Below, in pieces: positions 37,592 to 46,742 of a stretch of 64,000 nt of DNA. How positions within the stretch are numbered: the first letter of the stretch is position 1; each line of letters begins with the position of its first letter. The translations under genes were made by a program, and so were the position numbers. The notes under the pieces were generated by a model that had not been told where the DNA came from, made no database searches, and saw nothing but the letters and a program-made list of their open reading frames with translations. Source of the stretch: Shewanella donghaensis (GTDB taxonomy: Bacteria; Pseudomonadota; Gammaproteobacteria; Enterobacterales; Shewanellaceae); contig NZ_CP041783.1 of the NCBI RefSeq assembly GCF_007567505.1, positions 3,720,001 through 3,784,000 on the forward strand. Reading direction: 5' to 3'.

Positions 37592-39136
37592 ATGAAAATA
37601 GCCACCATTACGGGCATCGTAGCAGCATTATTGTTATGTTCTGTCTCTAGCGTTACGCTCGCAGAAGAGCAAGAAGCGCCTAAAAAACAGGATTATAGCC
37701 GTAACATTCCTGTCGACAGTAGCGTCGTGACTGAACATAAGACTAAAGTGAACGGTAATAGTTTTTCATATACCGCCACCGTAGGGACTCAGCCTGTATG
37801 GGATGAACATGGTGATGCCGTTGCGACATTAAGCTATACCTATTATCAACGTAGTAATGTAAAAGAAACCGCTAAGCGTCCTTTACTGATTTCATTTAAT
37901 GGTGGTCCTGGTTCAGCGTCAGTGTGGATGGATATTGGTTATACTGGCCCACGTGCCATTAATGTTGATGATGAAGGTTATCCATTACAGCCTTATGGGG
38001 TTAAAACCAATCCATATTCGATTTTAGATATTGCTGACATTGTGTATGTAAACCCGGTAAATACTGGTTATTCAAGAGTGCTTGCTAACAAAGAGGGCGA
38101 CATGCCAAGTAAGGACTATCAACAAAAAATGTTCTTTGGTGTGAATGCTGACATTAAGTATTTAGCAGAATGGGTTAACACTTTTGTGAGCCGCGCTGAA
38201 CGCTGGCGTTCACCGAAATACCTTATTGGTGAAAGCTATGGTACGACTCGTGTTTCTGGCTTGGCATTAGAGTTACAAAACCGTCAATGGATGTATGTAA
38301 ACGGCGTTATTTTAGTATCACCGACAGACATTGGTATTGAGCGTAAAGGCCCTGTTAAAGCGGCTAATCGCTTACCTTATTTTGCCGCAGCGGCTTGGTA
38401 TCACAAAGCGCTAGGCAGTGAATTACAGCAAGCAGATCTTGCTGAGTTTTTGCCTGAAGTCGAAGCATTTACCATTAATGAATATATTCCCGCACTGGCT
38501 ATGGGCGGTTTTATCGCGCCGGATCTTAAGCAAGATATTGCAGAGAAAGTCGCAAAGTACTCAGGCCTAAGTGTTGATGCGGTATTGAAGTCGAACCTTG
38601 ATGTTTCAACGCGTTATTTTTGGAAGGAGTTACTTCGAGAGCGCGGTCAAACCATCGGTCGTTTAGATTCTCGTTATATTGGTATTGATAAGCAAGATGT
38701 GGGTGATAGTCCTGATTTCAATGCTGAATTGATGTCTTGGTTACATTCATTTACGCCAGCAATTAATGCCTATATGCGTGAAGAATTAAACTATAAAACC
38801 GACGTTAAATATTACATGCTTGGAGATGTGCATCCCTGGGATCGCACTGGCAATAAAACCGGTGAAAACTTACGCCAAGCTATGGCGCAAAACCCATACT
38901 TAAACGTCATGATCCAAGCGGGATATTATGATGGTGCCACCAATTATTTCGATGCTAAATACAGCATGTGGCAACTCGATCCAAGTAGCAAAATGAAGCA
39001 GAGATTAAGCTTTAAAGGCTACCGTAGTGGTCATATGATGTATCTCAGAGCTGAAGATTTAAAGCAATCGAATCAAGATTTACGTGAGTTTATCGAAAAC
39101 ACATTGCCAAAAGCAGATGTGGCTGCAAAATATTAA
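37592..39136 (+). CDS. Secreted S10-family serine carboxypeptidase
   Basis: 514 residues from ATG 37592; an in-frame ATG at 37571 exists but lacks a ribosome site, while AGAGAGAAGG precedes 37592. Signal peptide MKIATITGIVAALLLCSVSS then VTLA-EE. Catalytic triad in view: Ser215 in GESYGTTR, Asp447 in YYDGATNYFD, His481 in RSGHMMYL; the oxyanion-hole motif FNGGPGSASVW is also present. S10 enzymes remove C-terminal residues and work at acidic pH in the periplasm or outside. Single gene with its own terminator. Confidence 0.92.
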   Translation: MKIATITGIVAALLLCSVSSVTLAEEQEAPKKQDYSRNIPVDSSVVTEHKTKVNGNSFSYTATVGTQPVWDEHGDAVATLSYTYYQRSNVKETAKRPLLISFNGGPGSASVWMDIGYTGPRAINVDDEGYPLQPYGVKTNPYSILDIADIVYVNPVNTGYSRVLANKEGDMPSKDYQQKMFFGVNADIKYLAEWVNTFVSRAERWRSPKYLIGESYGTTRVSGLALELQNRQWMYVNGVILVSPTDIGIERKGPVKAANRLPYFAAAAWYHKALGSELQQADLAEFLPEVEAFTINEYIPALAMGGFIAPDLKQDIAEKVAKYSGLSVDAVLKSNLDVSTRYFWKELLRERGQTIGRLDSRYIGIDKQDVGDSPDFNAELMSWLHSFTPAINAYMREELNYKTDVKYYMLGDVHPWDRTGNKTGENLRQAMAQNPYLNVMIQAGYYDGATNYFDAKYSMWQLDPSSKMKQRLSFKGYRSGHMMYLRAEDLKQSNQDLREFIENTLPKADVAAKY

Positions 39137-39190
39137 TGCGCTGAGAACTTTTATAATAAGCACTTATTTGTAGTGCATATGGTTAAAAAT

Positions 39191-39217
39191 AAAAAAGGAG
39201 CCTAGGCTCCTTTTTTG
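39191..39217. terminator. Bidirectional terminator (perfect palindrome)
   Basis: AAAAAAGGAGCCT / AGGCTCCTTTTTT, a perfect 13-bp arm palindrome between convergent genes. The core GGAGCCTAGGCTCC is identical to that of the terminator at 46677. Confidence 0.88.
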
Positions 39218-39283
39218 TTGTGCTTTAAAAGTACTCGGCTAAACCGTGTCGCGAGTCATAAAGCGAATTGTTCAGGTTCATTG

Positions 39284-40396
39284 CTAATTGCTAACAGCGG
39301 TTAACTGTCTACTGCGTTTAGAAGCTTGTTTTAATGAGCGTCTAGTCCAGTATAAATATAAGCCTGTAAAGCCCAGCAGAACAGGCATTAAACCGACTAT
39401 ACACCATATGATTCGAGAGATTAATCCGCCAAAATAGCCAAAATGAAGTTTGCGAAAGCTGTCTAAAAAGACCATCAAAAAGCCTGCTTCACGAATATCT
39501 TGTTTTGATATAAGTGAACCTGTGGCGCGATCAAATTTCACCATGCTGGCGTATTCACTGTTAAGTGGGTTATTGCTATCAACCTCGCCATAGAATGAAA
39601 TTTGTCTATCAGGTTCATGGGGCATTGCTAAGTAGCCTGCACGATAGCTTTCTATTTCAGTGGATGATTGCAGTCTTAATGCTTCAAATGAAATATCGGG
39701 GCTGTGAAGTGGCGCTGTAATGTAGATATGTTCGCCGTCAGCATGCTCGTTTACTTCATGTAAAATCCCAGCAATATTCCAATAACCACCGGTAATAGCC
39801 ATAACAATTAAAATTGGTGAGCTTAAAATACCGATGAATTTATGAATGTCGCTAAACAAAATCCGCCTGACGGCCTTAAAGCGTAAAGTAAATAACTTAG
39901 CCCAGAATCGACGATAAAGAATGATGCCGCTGATCCCCAAAAAAAGCATCATTAATGCGGCTACAAAGCCCACTATTGCTCCGTTTGTATGGAGTAAAAA
40001 TGAATAATGTAACTCTAGTAACCAGTCAGTAATATAATGGTCCATGGATTGCGGCTCTGATAATAAATCACCAGAGTATTGGTTAATATAAACCTTTGAC
40101 CAATCCTCAGTACCACGCTTAATTAAATAAGCGGCATCAGAACGTTGTTTGTCATCAAATAGCTCCCAGCCTCCGAGTTCAAAGCTTGGATTGGCTTTGA
40201 GTGTGGTTGCCATTAGTGTATCTAAGTTGACTCTAGGCGATGTGTCACTGGCATTGACCAGCATATGGGCTGGCCTGAGTAGGCTGTCTATTTCTACTTT
40301 AAAAACCAGAATGCTGCCCGTGATTGAGATTATCAGCAAAGGCAGCATGGCCACTAAAGCACCATAGGAGTGCCATTTAAAAAGGGTTTTTCTCAT
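39284..40396 (-). CDS. PepSY-domain membrane protein, probable ferrisiderophore-reductase type
   Basis: 370 residues. Four membrane helices: about 10-32 (HSYGALVAMLPLLIISITGS), 135-160, 180-205 and 330-355 (GLMPVLLGFTGLYLYWTRR). PepSY-type periplasmic domains lie between them, with HKFIGILSSPILIVMAITGGYW. It follows the siderophore receptor gene by about 100 bases on the same strand. PepSY_TM proteins next to TonB receptors are thought to reduce ferric siderophores in the periplasm; that role is inferred from context. Confidence 0.87.
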   Translation of the reverse strand: MRKTLFKWHSYGALVAMLPLLIISITGSILVFKVEIDSLLRPAHMLVNASDTSPRVNLDTLMATTLKANPSFELGGWELFDDKQRSDAAYLIKRGTEDWSKVYINQYSGDLLSEPQSMDHYITDWLLELHYSFLLHTNGAIVGFVAALMMLFLGISGIILYRRFWAKLFTLRFKAVRRILFSDIHKFIGILSSPILIVMAITGGYWNIAGILHEVNEHADGEHIYITAPLHSPDISFEALRLQSSTEIESYRAGYLAMPHEPDRQISFYGEVDSNNPLNSEYASMVKFDRATGSLISKQDIREAGFLMVFLDSFRKLHFGYFGGLISRIIWCIVGLMPVLLGFTGLYLYWTRRSLKQASKRSRQLTAVSN

Positions 40397-40495
40397 CAGA
40401 TGAATTCCATAACATTTTCAGTGAGATTCAAAAATGTTGAGTTCACCTTAAGGCCAACTCAACATCATTAAACCAATCAATTTGGTTTTATATTG

Positions 40496-42685
40496 CTATA
40501 AATTCCAAGAGAGAGTGGCACTGTAATTTGCTGGTGCACCGTAATAACCTTGGGCCCAATACAAGCTGGTAATGTACTTTTCGTCAGTGACATTATTGGC
40601 ATTGATAGTCAGTTGAATATCGTCAGTGAATTGATACTTAGCCATTAAATCGACAATGGCGTAGGCTTTTTGCTCGGTAATAATCTCTTGCCCTGCATTA
40701 TCAAACCCATCAGCAACCACACCCTGGTTACGAGAGGTATCATCTTGCCAGCGCATATTGAGACCGACATATAGGCCATCAATACTTTCAAATTCGTAAG
40801 TTGCTGCGAGTTTTAATAGTTTTTCAGGCGTGTAGTCAGCAACAACATCATCACCTTCAATATCAAAATCGGTATAGCCAATACTTGCTTGAAGCCCTGG
40901 GTAGAGTTCACCTGCAAATTCAACTTCAAAGCCTTTACTGTTGATGCCATCAGCGCCGATATAGCGTTGCTGATCTGGCGGCAACATGATTGTGGCAGGA
41001 TCTACAACGGCTAGGTTGGATTGTAAAATATCGAAGTAAGCCACACTGGCGATTAAGCGACCTTCAAATAACTCACTCTTAATACCGATTTCTTTACTTT
41101 CACCCGTTACTGGAGCCAGCATTTTGTCATCAATATCTAACTCTTTTTGCGCTAAGAAAGTTTCGGTATAACTCGCATAGGCAATGACTTCAGGCATAAA
41201 GCGGTAAACCATGCCTAAGTAAGGGATAAATTCACTTTCATCGGCATATTGGTCAACGCTATAGGCTTCGCCTGTGGCTTCCCATTGGTTATAACGACCG
41301 CCAGCAATAACATGCATGTCATCGAACAAGTTAAATCGGCCAGTAAAGTAAGCAGCCTGCTGTTTAGTGCGAACATCGCTACCCGTTAAACCATCGTTGA
41401 AGGTGGGTTTTGGCGTATTGCCATCCCAATCATTTAAGTCAGGCATGGCTGGGAAACCATTACCAGTGGTGTAATCGTAAAGCGAGCTATCGTTGTAGCT
41501 CATTTCTGCATGGTTTAATCCAACCACAACTTGGTGATCACGACCAAATAATTCAAAGTCACCATTCACATAAATATCAGCTAAATCGGTGGTTTCATCT
41601 AAATCATACTCACTGCCGTAACCTGTTAATCCAAGTTCAGTGGTTTTATCAGGTGTGCCATAGACATAAAATAACTCAGTATCTTCATCGGTTGTTTTAT
41701 GAGAATAGGTGGCTCGAAGGCGCCAATCATCATTAAAGAAATGACTGAACTCAACCACGGTGTTGTTTTTTACGACTTGCCAGTTTGACCAGTCAGCAGA
41801 GGTATTGGTTGAACGATCGTAGTCAGTTGCGCTGCCATCGGTGTAATACAGTGGCAGGGCACCCCAGTTGTTACCTTGGGCATCATTATCGATATAGCTA
41901 TGGCTAACAGACAATGAGGTTGAGTCAGTAAGATTGGCTTCAATAAATGCATATAACACATTCTTATCTTGCTCATAGCGGTCAAGGTAAGAATCTTGTT
42001 TGTGTTTTACTGCAACCGCTCTTGCGGAAATGTTGTCAGTAATGGCCACTGAACCATCCAGTTCCAAACGGGCATTATTTTCACTGCCGTAAGTGCCTGT
42101 GACTAATAGTTGATCATCAATGGTTGGACGTTTACGAATAAAGTTAACGGTTGCTGATGGATTACCCACACCAGTCATTAAGCCGTTAGCGCCACGAATA
42201 ACTTCAACGCGATCATAAATAGCTGTGTCTTCATCGGCGTGATTATTACCTGATGTTAACGGCAAACCAATACCATCTATTTGAAAGTTGGTAACATCAA
42301 AGCCGCGGGCAGTGTAGTAAGTGCGGTCAGTTTCAATTCGCTCAACATTAATACCCGTGGCAGTGTCTAGTACAGAATTAATATCGGTGAGTTGAAAGTC
42401 ACGCATTTGCGCTTCTGTAATCACCGATACAGATTGAGGTATATCAGTAATAGCAAGGTCTAAACGAGATGCACCACTAGCAGAGTGAGCATTGTAGCCT
42501 TGAATATAACGGCCTTTTACCGTAACAATTTCTACGTCATCAGGGACTTGGTTTATTTGATTCTCAGCGGTTTTTGGTTCTAGTTGTTCAGCTGATAGTT
42601 CTGCAGTTGCTTGCTCTGCAAGGGCATAAGGCGAAATACTCATAGCGAGTAAAAGAGAGATATTTAGTGGAGTAAGTTTCATCAT
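40496..42685 (-). CDS. TonB-dependent ferric-siderophore receptor
   Basis: 729 residues. The signal peptide ends near PYALA-EQ. A TonB-box-like EIVTVKG is followed by a plug domain (residues ~75-185: DIPQSVSVITEAQMRDFQ, YTARGFDVTNFQIDG, DRVEVIRGANGLMTGVGNPS). A 22-strand barrel follows, ending in aromatic NYSATLSWNL. The ARGF and QSVSV motifs place it among siderophore receptors (FhuE/FpvA/FoxA-like). A Fur-box-like site lies about 100 bases upstream. It uses TonB-ExbBD energy to import a ferric siderophore; the ligand is unknown. The second codon is also ATG, so the start could be three bases in. Confidence 0.94.
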   Translation of the reverse strand: MMKLTPLNISLLLAMSISPYALAEQATAELSAEQLEPKTAENQINQVPDDVEIVTVKGRYIQGYNAHSASGASRLDLAITDIPQSVSVITEAQMRDFQLTDINSVLDTATGINVERIETDRTYYTARGFDVTNFQIDGIGLPLTSGNNHADEDTAIYDRVEVIRGANGLMTGVGNPSATVNFIRKRPTIDDQLLVTGTYGSENNARLELDGSVAITDNISARAVAVKHKQDSYLDRYEQDKNVLYAFIEANLTDSTSLSVSHSYIDNDAQGNNWGALPLYYTDGSATDYDRSTNTSADWSNWQVVKNNTVVEFSHFFNDDWRLRATYSHKTTDEDTELFYVYGTPDKTTELGLTGYGSEYDLDETTDLADIYVNGDFELFGRDHQVVVGLNHAEMSYNDSSLYDYTTGNGFPAMPDLNDWDGNTPKPTFNDGLTGSDVRTKQQAAYFTGRFNLFDDMHVIAGGRYNQWEATGEAYSVDQYADESEFIPYLGMVYRFMPEVIAYASYTETFLAQKELDIDDKMLAPVTGESKEIGIKSELFEGRLIASVAYFDILQSNLAVVDPATIMLPPDQQRYIGADGINSKGFEVEFAGELYPGLQASIGYTDFDIEGDDVVADYTPEKLLKLAATYEFESIDGLYVGLNMRWQDDTSRNQGVVADGFDNAGQEIITEQKAYAIVDLMAKYQFTDDIQLTINANNVTDEKYITSLYWAQGYYGAPANYSATLSWNL

Positions 42686-42782
42686 TTCTTCATCTTCAGT
42701 GCGGAATAATATGTGCTAGAAATCAATTGTGAAATTGAGATCGTTCTATGACGAAAAGATGATAATCTAAAGTTAATTAATT

Positions 42783-42801
42783 GCAAATGAAAATCATTAC
42801 C
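42783..42801 (-). promoter_or_regulatory. Fur-box-like site upstream of the siderophore receptor
   Basis: GCAAATGAAAATCATTACC matches 15 of 19 positions of the Fur consensus GATAATGATAATCATTATC, about 100 bases before the receptor start. Fe-Fur repression of receptor and PepSY gene is expected. Confidence 0.7.
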
Positions 42802-43032
42802 ATTTACATTTGTGTAAATTGTAAATTATTTGAAAATATTTTATTGGGTCCTATTTACTGTCTGATTAACATTTCAATGATGAAATGAGGTTGCAGCTTT
42901 CACTGGAGTAAGTAACTTGAGTGATCACTTGAATGAATAACAGAAATGTTTTTTGGGAATTGCGAAGGGGTATATGCGAAGGAATATCATGAAGTAAGGC
43001 CGCTTTGGTATCTTTCTGCAAATCGACGATAT

Positions 43033-43057
43033 AAAAAAGGCACCGATAGGCGCCTTT
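43033..43057 (-). terminator. Terminator after purC
   Basis: On the minus strand AAAGGCGCC, loop TATC, GGTGCCTTTTTT: a nine-pair stem with one mismatch, then a T-run, downstream of purC. Confidence 0.75.
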
Positions 43058-43120
43058 CATGGAATGAGAACTTAAATGGAATGAGAAGATAAGTTCTCAG
43101 ATAATTAGACTATTGGATCC

Positions 43121-43212
43121 TTTAGCTATTAATTACTTAGCTGTTAAATCATTCAACTATCGAATTATTTCACTATTAAATCACTCAGCTATTAAATCAT
43201 TCAGCTATTAAA
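43121..43212 (-). repeat. Six degenerate 16-bp tandem units starting in the 3' end of purC
   Basis: On the minus strand: GATTTAATAGCTGAAT (contains the last codons, L-I-A-E, and the first base of the stop), GATTTAATAGCTGAGT, GATTTAATAGTGAAAT, AATTCGATAGTTGAAT, GATTTAACAGCTAAGT, then a partial AATTAATAGCTAAA. The copies diverge with distance from the gene. Confidence 0.9.
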
Positions 43213-44303
43213 TCATAGTCTTGGCGTAATACCTTGATGATATCAGCCTTAGGGTTACTTGGTAGGTCAATCGCTTTTGCTGTGACCTTTTCTGCAACGC
43301 CGGTATAGGTACGAGACACATTCATCATTGCATCTAATGGCAAATCATTATCACGGGCTAATGCTTCACGTTCAGGCATTCTGTCCTTGTTTAACAAAAT
43401 ATCAGCATCATCAAAATGATTTAGTAAGAACTGACGGAAACCTTCTTTAGAATTTTCGACAATGTTACCTTCTCGGTAAGCTGCGCCATCCCATATACGT
43501 GAAGAGTCAGGGGTGCCCACTTCATCCATGTAAATCAGTTTCGCATTACCGTCTTTATCATTGACGTAACCAAATTCAAATTTTGTATCGACAAACATTT
43601 GATCATGGTTTGCTAAAGCATCCGAGATGACATTGAAACCTTGCTTGAGTAACACTTCATATAAATCGATATCTTCAGGTTTTTCAAAGCCAAATGCTTG
43701 GTAGTTAGCTTCAATGTCTGCGCGGCTAATATTAACGTCGTCTTGTTCTGGAACACCAGGAATACCGGTTAAAATGCCTTTGGTTGACGGTGTGATCAGT
43801 AACTCAGGGAGCTTTTGATCTTTCTGTAATCCTTCAGGAAGGGTAATACCACAAAATTCACGTTCGCCTTTGGCATATGCGCGCCACATTGAACCTGTGA
43901 TGTATTGACGACAAATTGCTTCGACTTTGATTGGACGTGCCTTTTGCACTATCCATACAAATGGGTGCGGGATATCAAGAATATGGCTATCAGCTAGGCC
44001 GTTTTCAGCAAACAACTTAAACCAATGGTTTGAGATAGCGTTAAGTGCCGCTCCTTTACCTGGAATACCTTGTAAATTACCTTCACCATGGAAAATACAA
44101 TCAAAAGCAGAAATGCGATCGCTGATGACCATTATTGCTAATGGCGTATCTGCTGGTACGTTATAGCCTTTATCTTCGATTAAGCGACGGCTATCAGCCT
44201 CAGTTAACCAATATACACTGCGGACTTTTCCGCTATGTACCGGCTTATCGGTTCGAATCGGCAAATCGTTATTGATAGCGAGAACTGAATCAGCAAGACT
44301 CAT
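43197..44303 (-). CDS. purC: Phosphoribosylaminoimidazole-succinocarboxamide synthase (SAICAR synthase)
   Basis: 368 residues, the long form found in Shewanella and Vibrio (E. coli PurC is 237). It joins CAIR and aspartate with ATP in step eight of purine synthesis. Signatures: [63 protein letters not shown] lies upstream of ATG 44303. It is a single-gene unit; the last codons are tandemly duplicated downstream. Confidence 0.96.
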   Translation of the reverse strand: MSLADSVLAINNDLPIRTDKPVHSGKVRSVYWLTEADSRRLIEDKGYNVPADTPLAIMVISDRISAFDCIFHGEGNLQGIPGKGAALNAISNHWFKLFAENGLADSHILDIPHPFVWIVQKARPIKVEAICRQYITGSMWRAYAKGEREFCGITLPEGLQKDQKLPELLITPSTKGILTGIPGVPEQDDVNISRADIEANYQAFGFEKPEDIDLYEVLLKQGFNVISDALANHDQMFVDTKFEFGYVNDKDGNAKLIYMDEVGTPDSSRIWDGAAYREGNIVENSKEGFRQFLLNHFDDADILLNKDRMPEREALARDNDLPLDAMMNVSRTYTGVAEKVTAKAIDLPSNPKADIIKVLRQDYDLIAE

Positions 44304-44584
44304 GGCCAGTATTCCTTAAGAAATTGAGTGTAGGGACATATCCTTTATAGATAAGGATATTAAGGTATTTTTATGGCGGGTATTTTACCTTTATTGATGG
44401 ATTTTTCCATGATTATAAAGCTGTGGAATTCTTATTCCTCTATGGCGAATACTGAGGTTGCTATTTTGAGAAAATAATCGCGACATATCGAATTTGATTA
44501 ACCATTGGCTTGTTTGGTTTATCACTTTAGAATGTGCAGCCTTCGAATGTTAATTGTTTTAGCTATCAATAGAGTGAACTGTCT

Positions 44585-45526
44585 GTGAAGCATACCCGTT
44601 TAGGTCTGATCTTTGTCTCGGTTGCTGTCGTGTTTTGGGGAATATTACCCATAGCGCTGAAGCTATCGGGTGGATTTATTGATCCGGTGACCTTGACCTG
44701 GTTTCGGTTTTTCGTTGCCTTTATCGTGACATTTCTTTTGTTATGGCGTTTTGGGAATTTGAGACAATTTAGCCAATTAAAAGGGCTTGATTGGTTAAAG
44801 CTTTTTGGTGCCGGTATTTTCTTGATGTTCAATTACACTTCATTTGTTTATTCACTGGATTACTTATCGCCAGGCACAGCGCAGCTTAATTTTCAAACAG
44901 CGCCGTTTTTTCTGGCTTTCGGTGGTGCGTTGTTTTTTAAAGAGCGCTTAACTGCCATTCAATTAACCTGCTTTGCCACATTGGCGCTGGGCGTATTGAT
45001 GTTCTTTCATCCTAGCTTAGATTTTGCCTCAGCTGATAGTTCAAAAACGGCCTTAGGTGTATTGATTGTGCAGTTTTCGGTGTTGTCATGGACCAGTTAT
45101 GCGCTATTACAAAAATCGTTAATTAATACATTATCACCCAATAATGTACTGCTATTTATTTATGGTTTAGGCATCGTAATGATGGCGCCATTCAGTGATT
45201 TTAGTCATTTCAGCAACATGACGGTGAATAATTGGCTGGTAGTTTTATTTTGTGCAATAAATACCTTGATTGCTTACGGAAGCTTTGGCCAGGCCATGAA
45301 ATACTGGCCAACGGCACAAGTGAGTGCCATGTTAGCGCTGACGCCAGTGCTTAGTTTTACTGCCAATGCCGCGGTTGTCTATCTGGGCTGGTGGGATAAT
45401 ATTTTTACTGCTGATGCCATCGATGTTTGGTCATTGACGGGAATTATATTGATTGTCGGTTCAGTGTTTGCTGTACAAATATGGCCGCTGTATCTTAAAA
45501 AGGCTGCAGGAGCGGTTGAGCACTAG
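44585..45526 (+). CDS. EamA-family (drug/metabolite transporter) membrane protein
   Basis: 313 residues from a GTG. Ten predicted membrane segments in two EamA repeats (about 5-140 and 155-300), with WFRFFVAFIVTFLLLWRFG and YLSPGTAQLNFQTAPFFLAFGG in the first, and SYALLQKSLIN leading into the second. Family members export metabolites or take up small solutes; substrate unknown. Single gene, convergent with the LpxR-like gene. The ribosome site is weak. Confidence 0.88.
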   Translation: MKHTRLGLIFVSVAVVFWGILPIALKLSGGFIDPVTLTWFRFFVAFIVTFLLLWRFGNLRQFSQLKGLDWLKLFGAGIFLMFNYTSFVYSLDYLSPGTAQLNFQTAPFFLAFGGALFFKERLTAIQLTCFATLALGVLMFFHPSLDFASADSSKTALGVLIVQFSVLSWTSYALLQKSLINTLSPNNVLLFIYGLGIVMMAPFSDFSHFSNMTVNNWLVVLFCAINTLIAYGSFGQAMKYWPTAQVSAMLALTPVLSFTANAAVVYLGWWDNIFTADAIDVWSLTGIILIVGSVFAVQIWPLYLKKAAGAVEH

Positions 45527-45591
45527 ACTCTATAGCATTGAAGTTAAATGACCATGAAGCATCCAGTCAAAAAAGCATTTTAATAAACAAT

Positions 45592-46617
45592 TTAATACTG
45601 ATAGCTAATACTGACGCCTGCAAAGTTTGGCTTACTTTTCTGGTCTTCGTATTGCTCTGAACCTCGAATCGCTGAGAATGTAAGTCCCCAATCTTGCCAG
45701 TTGAGCGTAAAACCCATATTGATCATGGCCTGCTCATGGGTAAGGTTAACCGAGTGGCTGTCTTTAAAGGTATTCCCATCAAGGGTGATATCGTTAAAAA
45801 CATAACGGGTGTATATGGTGGCAAAAAACTGCCAACTGAGGTCCGTTTTTGATTTCAGTTGATAACCGCCATGGCCTCTGGAAGCCGCTGGTTGTATATA
45901 GGCATAACTGTCTTTTAAAATATTACCTAAACGAAACGATACCCCAGCACCCACATTACTCATCAAGTTTCCGGCGGCAGCTTGAGCTATAACGACACTG
46001 TCGAATTCCAATGAGTCATTAATCTGCTGGTAAGTCCATTGGTATAATCGGGTCGCTTCGAGTTGAAACACTAGTTCATTATCAAGTTGATGTTCCCAAC
46101 CCTGAGGTTGTTTTGCCTCGATGATGTTATGAATGCCTTTTTGTGTTTGTTCAGCAAAAGAAGCTGGCCCCACGACACCTAACGTTAAACTGAGATTGTC
46201 TGATATGCCTGCTGCATAGCTCTTTAAGTCTACCTCCCATAATAGGGTTCCAGCATAGGGACGATCACTTGGGATCAACTCTTCTATTTCAATATCATCA
46301 GGGGTATACATACGCTGAGACAGGTTATAGCTCAACTGGTAATGTCTATCACTGCCTTGGTTTAAATAGCTCCAACCATAAAATGCATCTAACCAATTTG
46401 GCAGTGCGAGTCGTTCGTAATCGTGAGCTACCTTATGTCCCCAACTCCATTCAATGCCGTTGGTATAGCCATTGTCACTGGTATCAATAAGACCAAAGGC
46501 ATCGTTCTCAAAGGTGAATTGCACCCAAGCTGTATCTGACTCTTCAGCAATCGCTAAAGTGTTAGACAATAATAGGACTGCCAACAGTATTATTGCAGCA
46601 AATTTTTTAGGGAACAT
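45592..46617 (-). CDS. LpxR-family lipid A 3'-O-deacylase-like outer-membrane protein
   Basis: 341 residues. The signal peptide ends near LAIA-EE. Motifs of LpxR (DUF2219): FTFENDAFG, DNGYTNGIEWSWGHK, LIPSDRPYAGTLLWE, and a terminal aromatic strand ending VSISYQY for barrel assembly. LpxR is a 12-stranded barrel that removes the 3'-acyloxyacyl chain of lipid A with Ca2+, altering immune and polymyxin recognition. The conserved N, D and T motifs support activity, but the substrate has not been tested. Confidence 0.88.
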   Translation of the reverse strand: MFPKKFAAIILLAVLLLSNTLAIAEESDTAWVQFTFENDAFGLIDTSDNGYTNGIEWSWGHKVAHDYERLALPNWLDAFYGWSYLNQGSDRHYQLSYNLSQRMYTPDDIEIEELIPSDRPYAGTLLWEVDLKSYAAGISDNLSLTLGVVGPASFAEQTQKGIHNIIEAKQPQGWEHQLDNELVFQLEATRLYQWTYQQINDSLEFDSVVIAQAAAGNLMSNVGAGVSFRLGNILKDSYAYIQPAASRGHGGYQLKSKTDLSWQFFATIYTRYVFNDITLDGNTFKDSHSVNLTHEQAMINMGFTLNWQDWGLTFSAIRGSEQYEDQKSKPNFAGVSISYQY

Positions 46618-46676
46618 AAATTCAACTTTGATATTTTGAAAAGTAATCGGGCGCTATTATGTTTAATTTAAGCATA

Positions 46677-46704
46677 AAAAAATGGAGCCTAGGCTCCATT
46701 TTTA
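46677..46704 (-). terminator. Terminator after deaD
   Basis: AAAATGGAGCCT / AGGCTCCATTTTT palindrome with A/T flanks; its core is the same as in the 39191 terminator. Confidence 0.85.
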
Positions 46705-46742
46705 TGATTTAGCATAACGTTACGTTATGACTATATCGGTAA

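Larger units (their letters stand above)
42686..43196. other. Intergenic region between siderophore receptor and purC
   Basis: 511 bases without a convincing gene. It contains the receptor promoter with a Fur-box-like site, the purC terminator and a 16-bp tandem repeat array that begins in the last purC codons. A 64-codon frame at 42866-43060 runs through the terminator and has no family features. Confidence 0.7.

Noticed and set aside
42866..43060. 64-codon frame on the minus strand between the siderophore receptor and purC
   Set aside because: It begins inside the purC terminator stem, has no ribosome site and no protein features.
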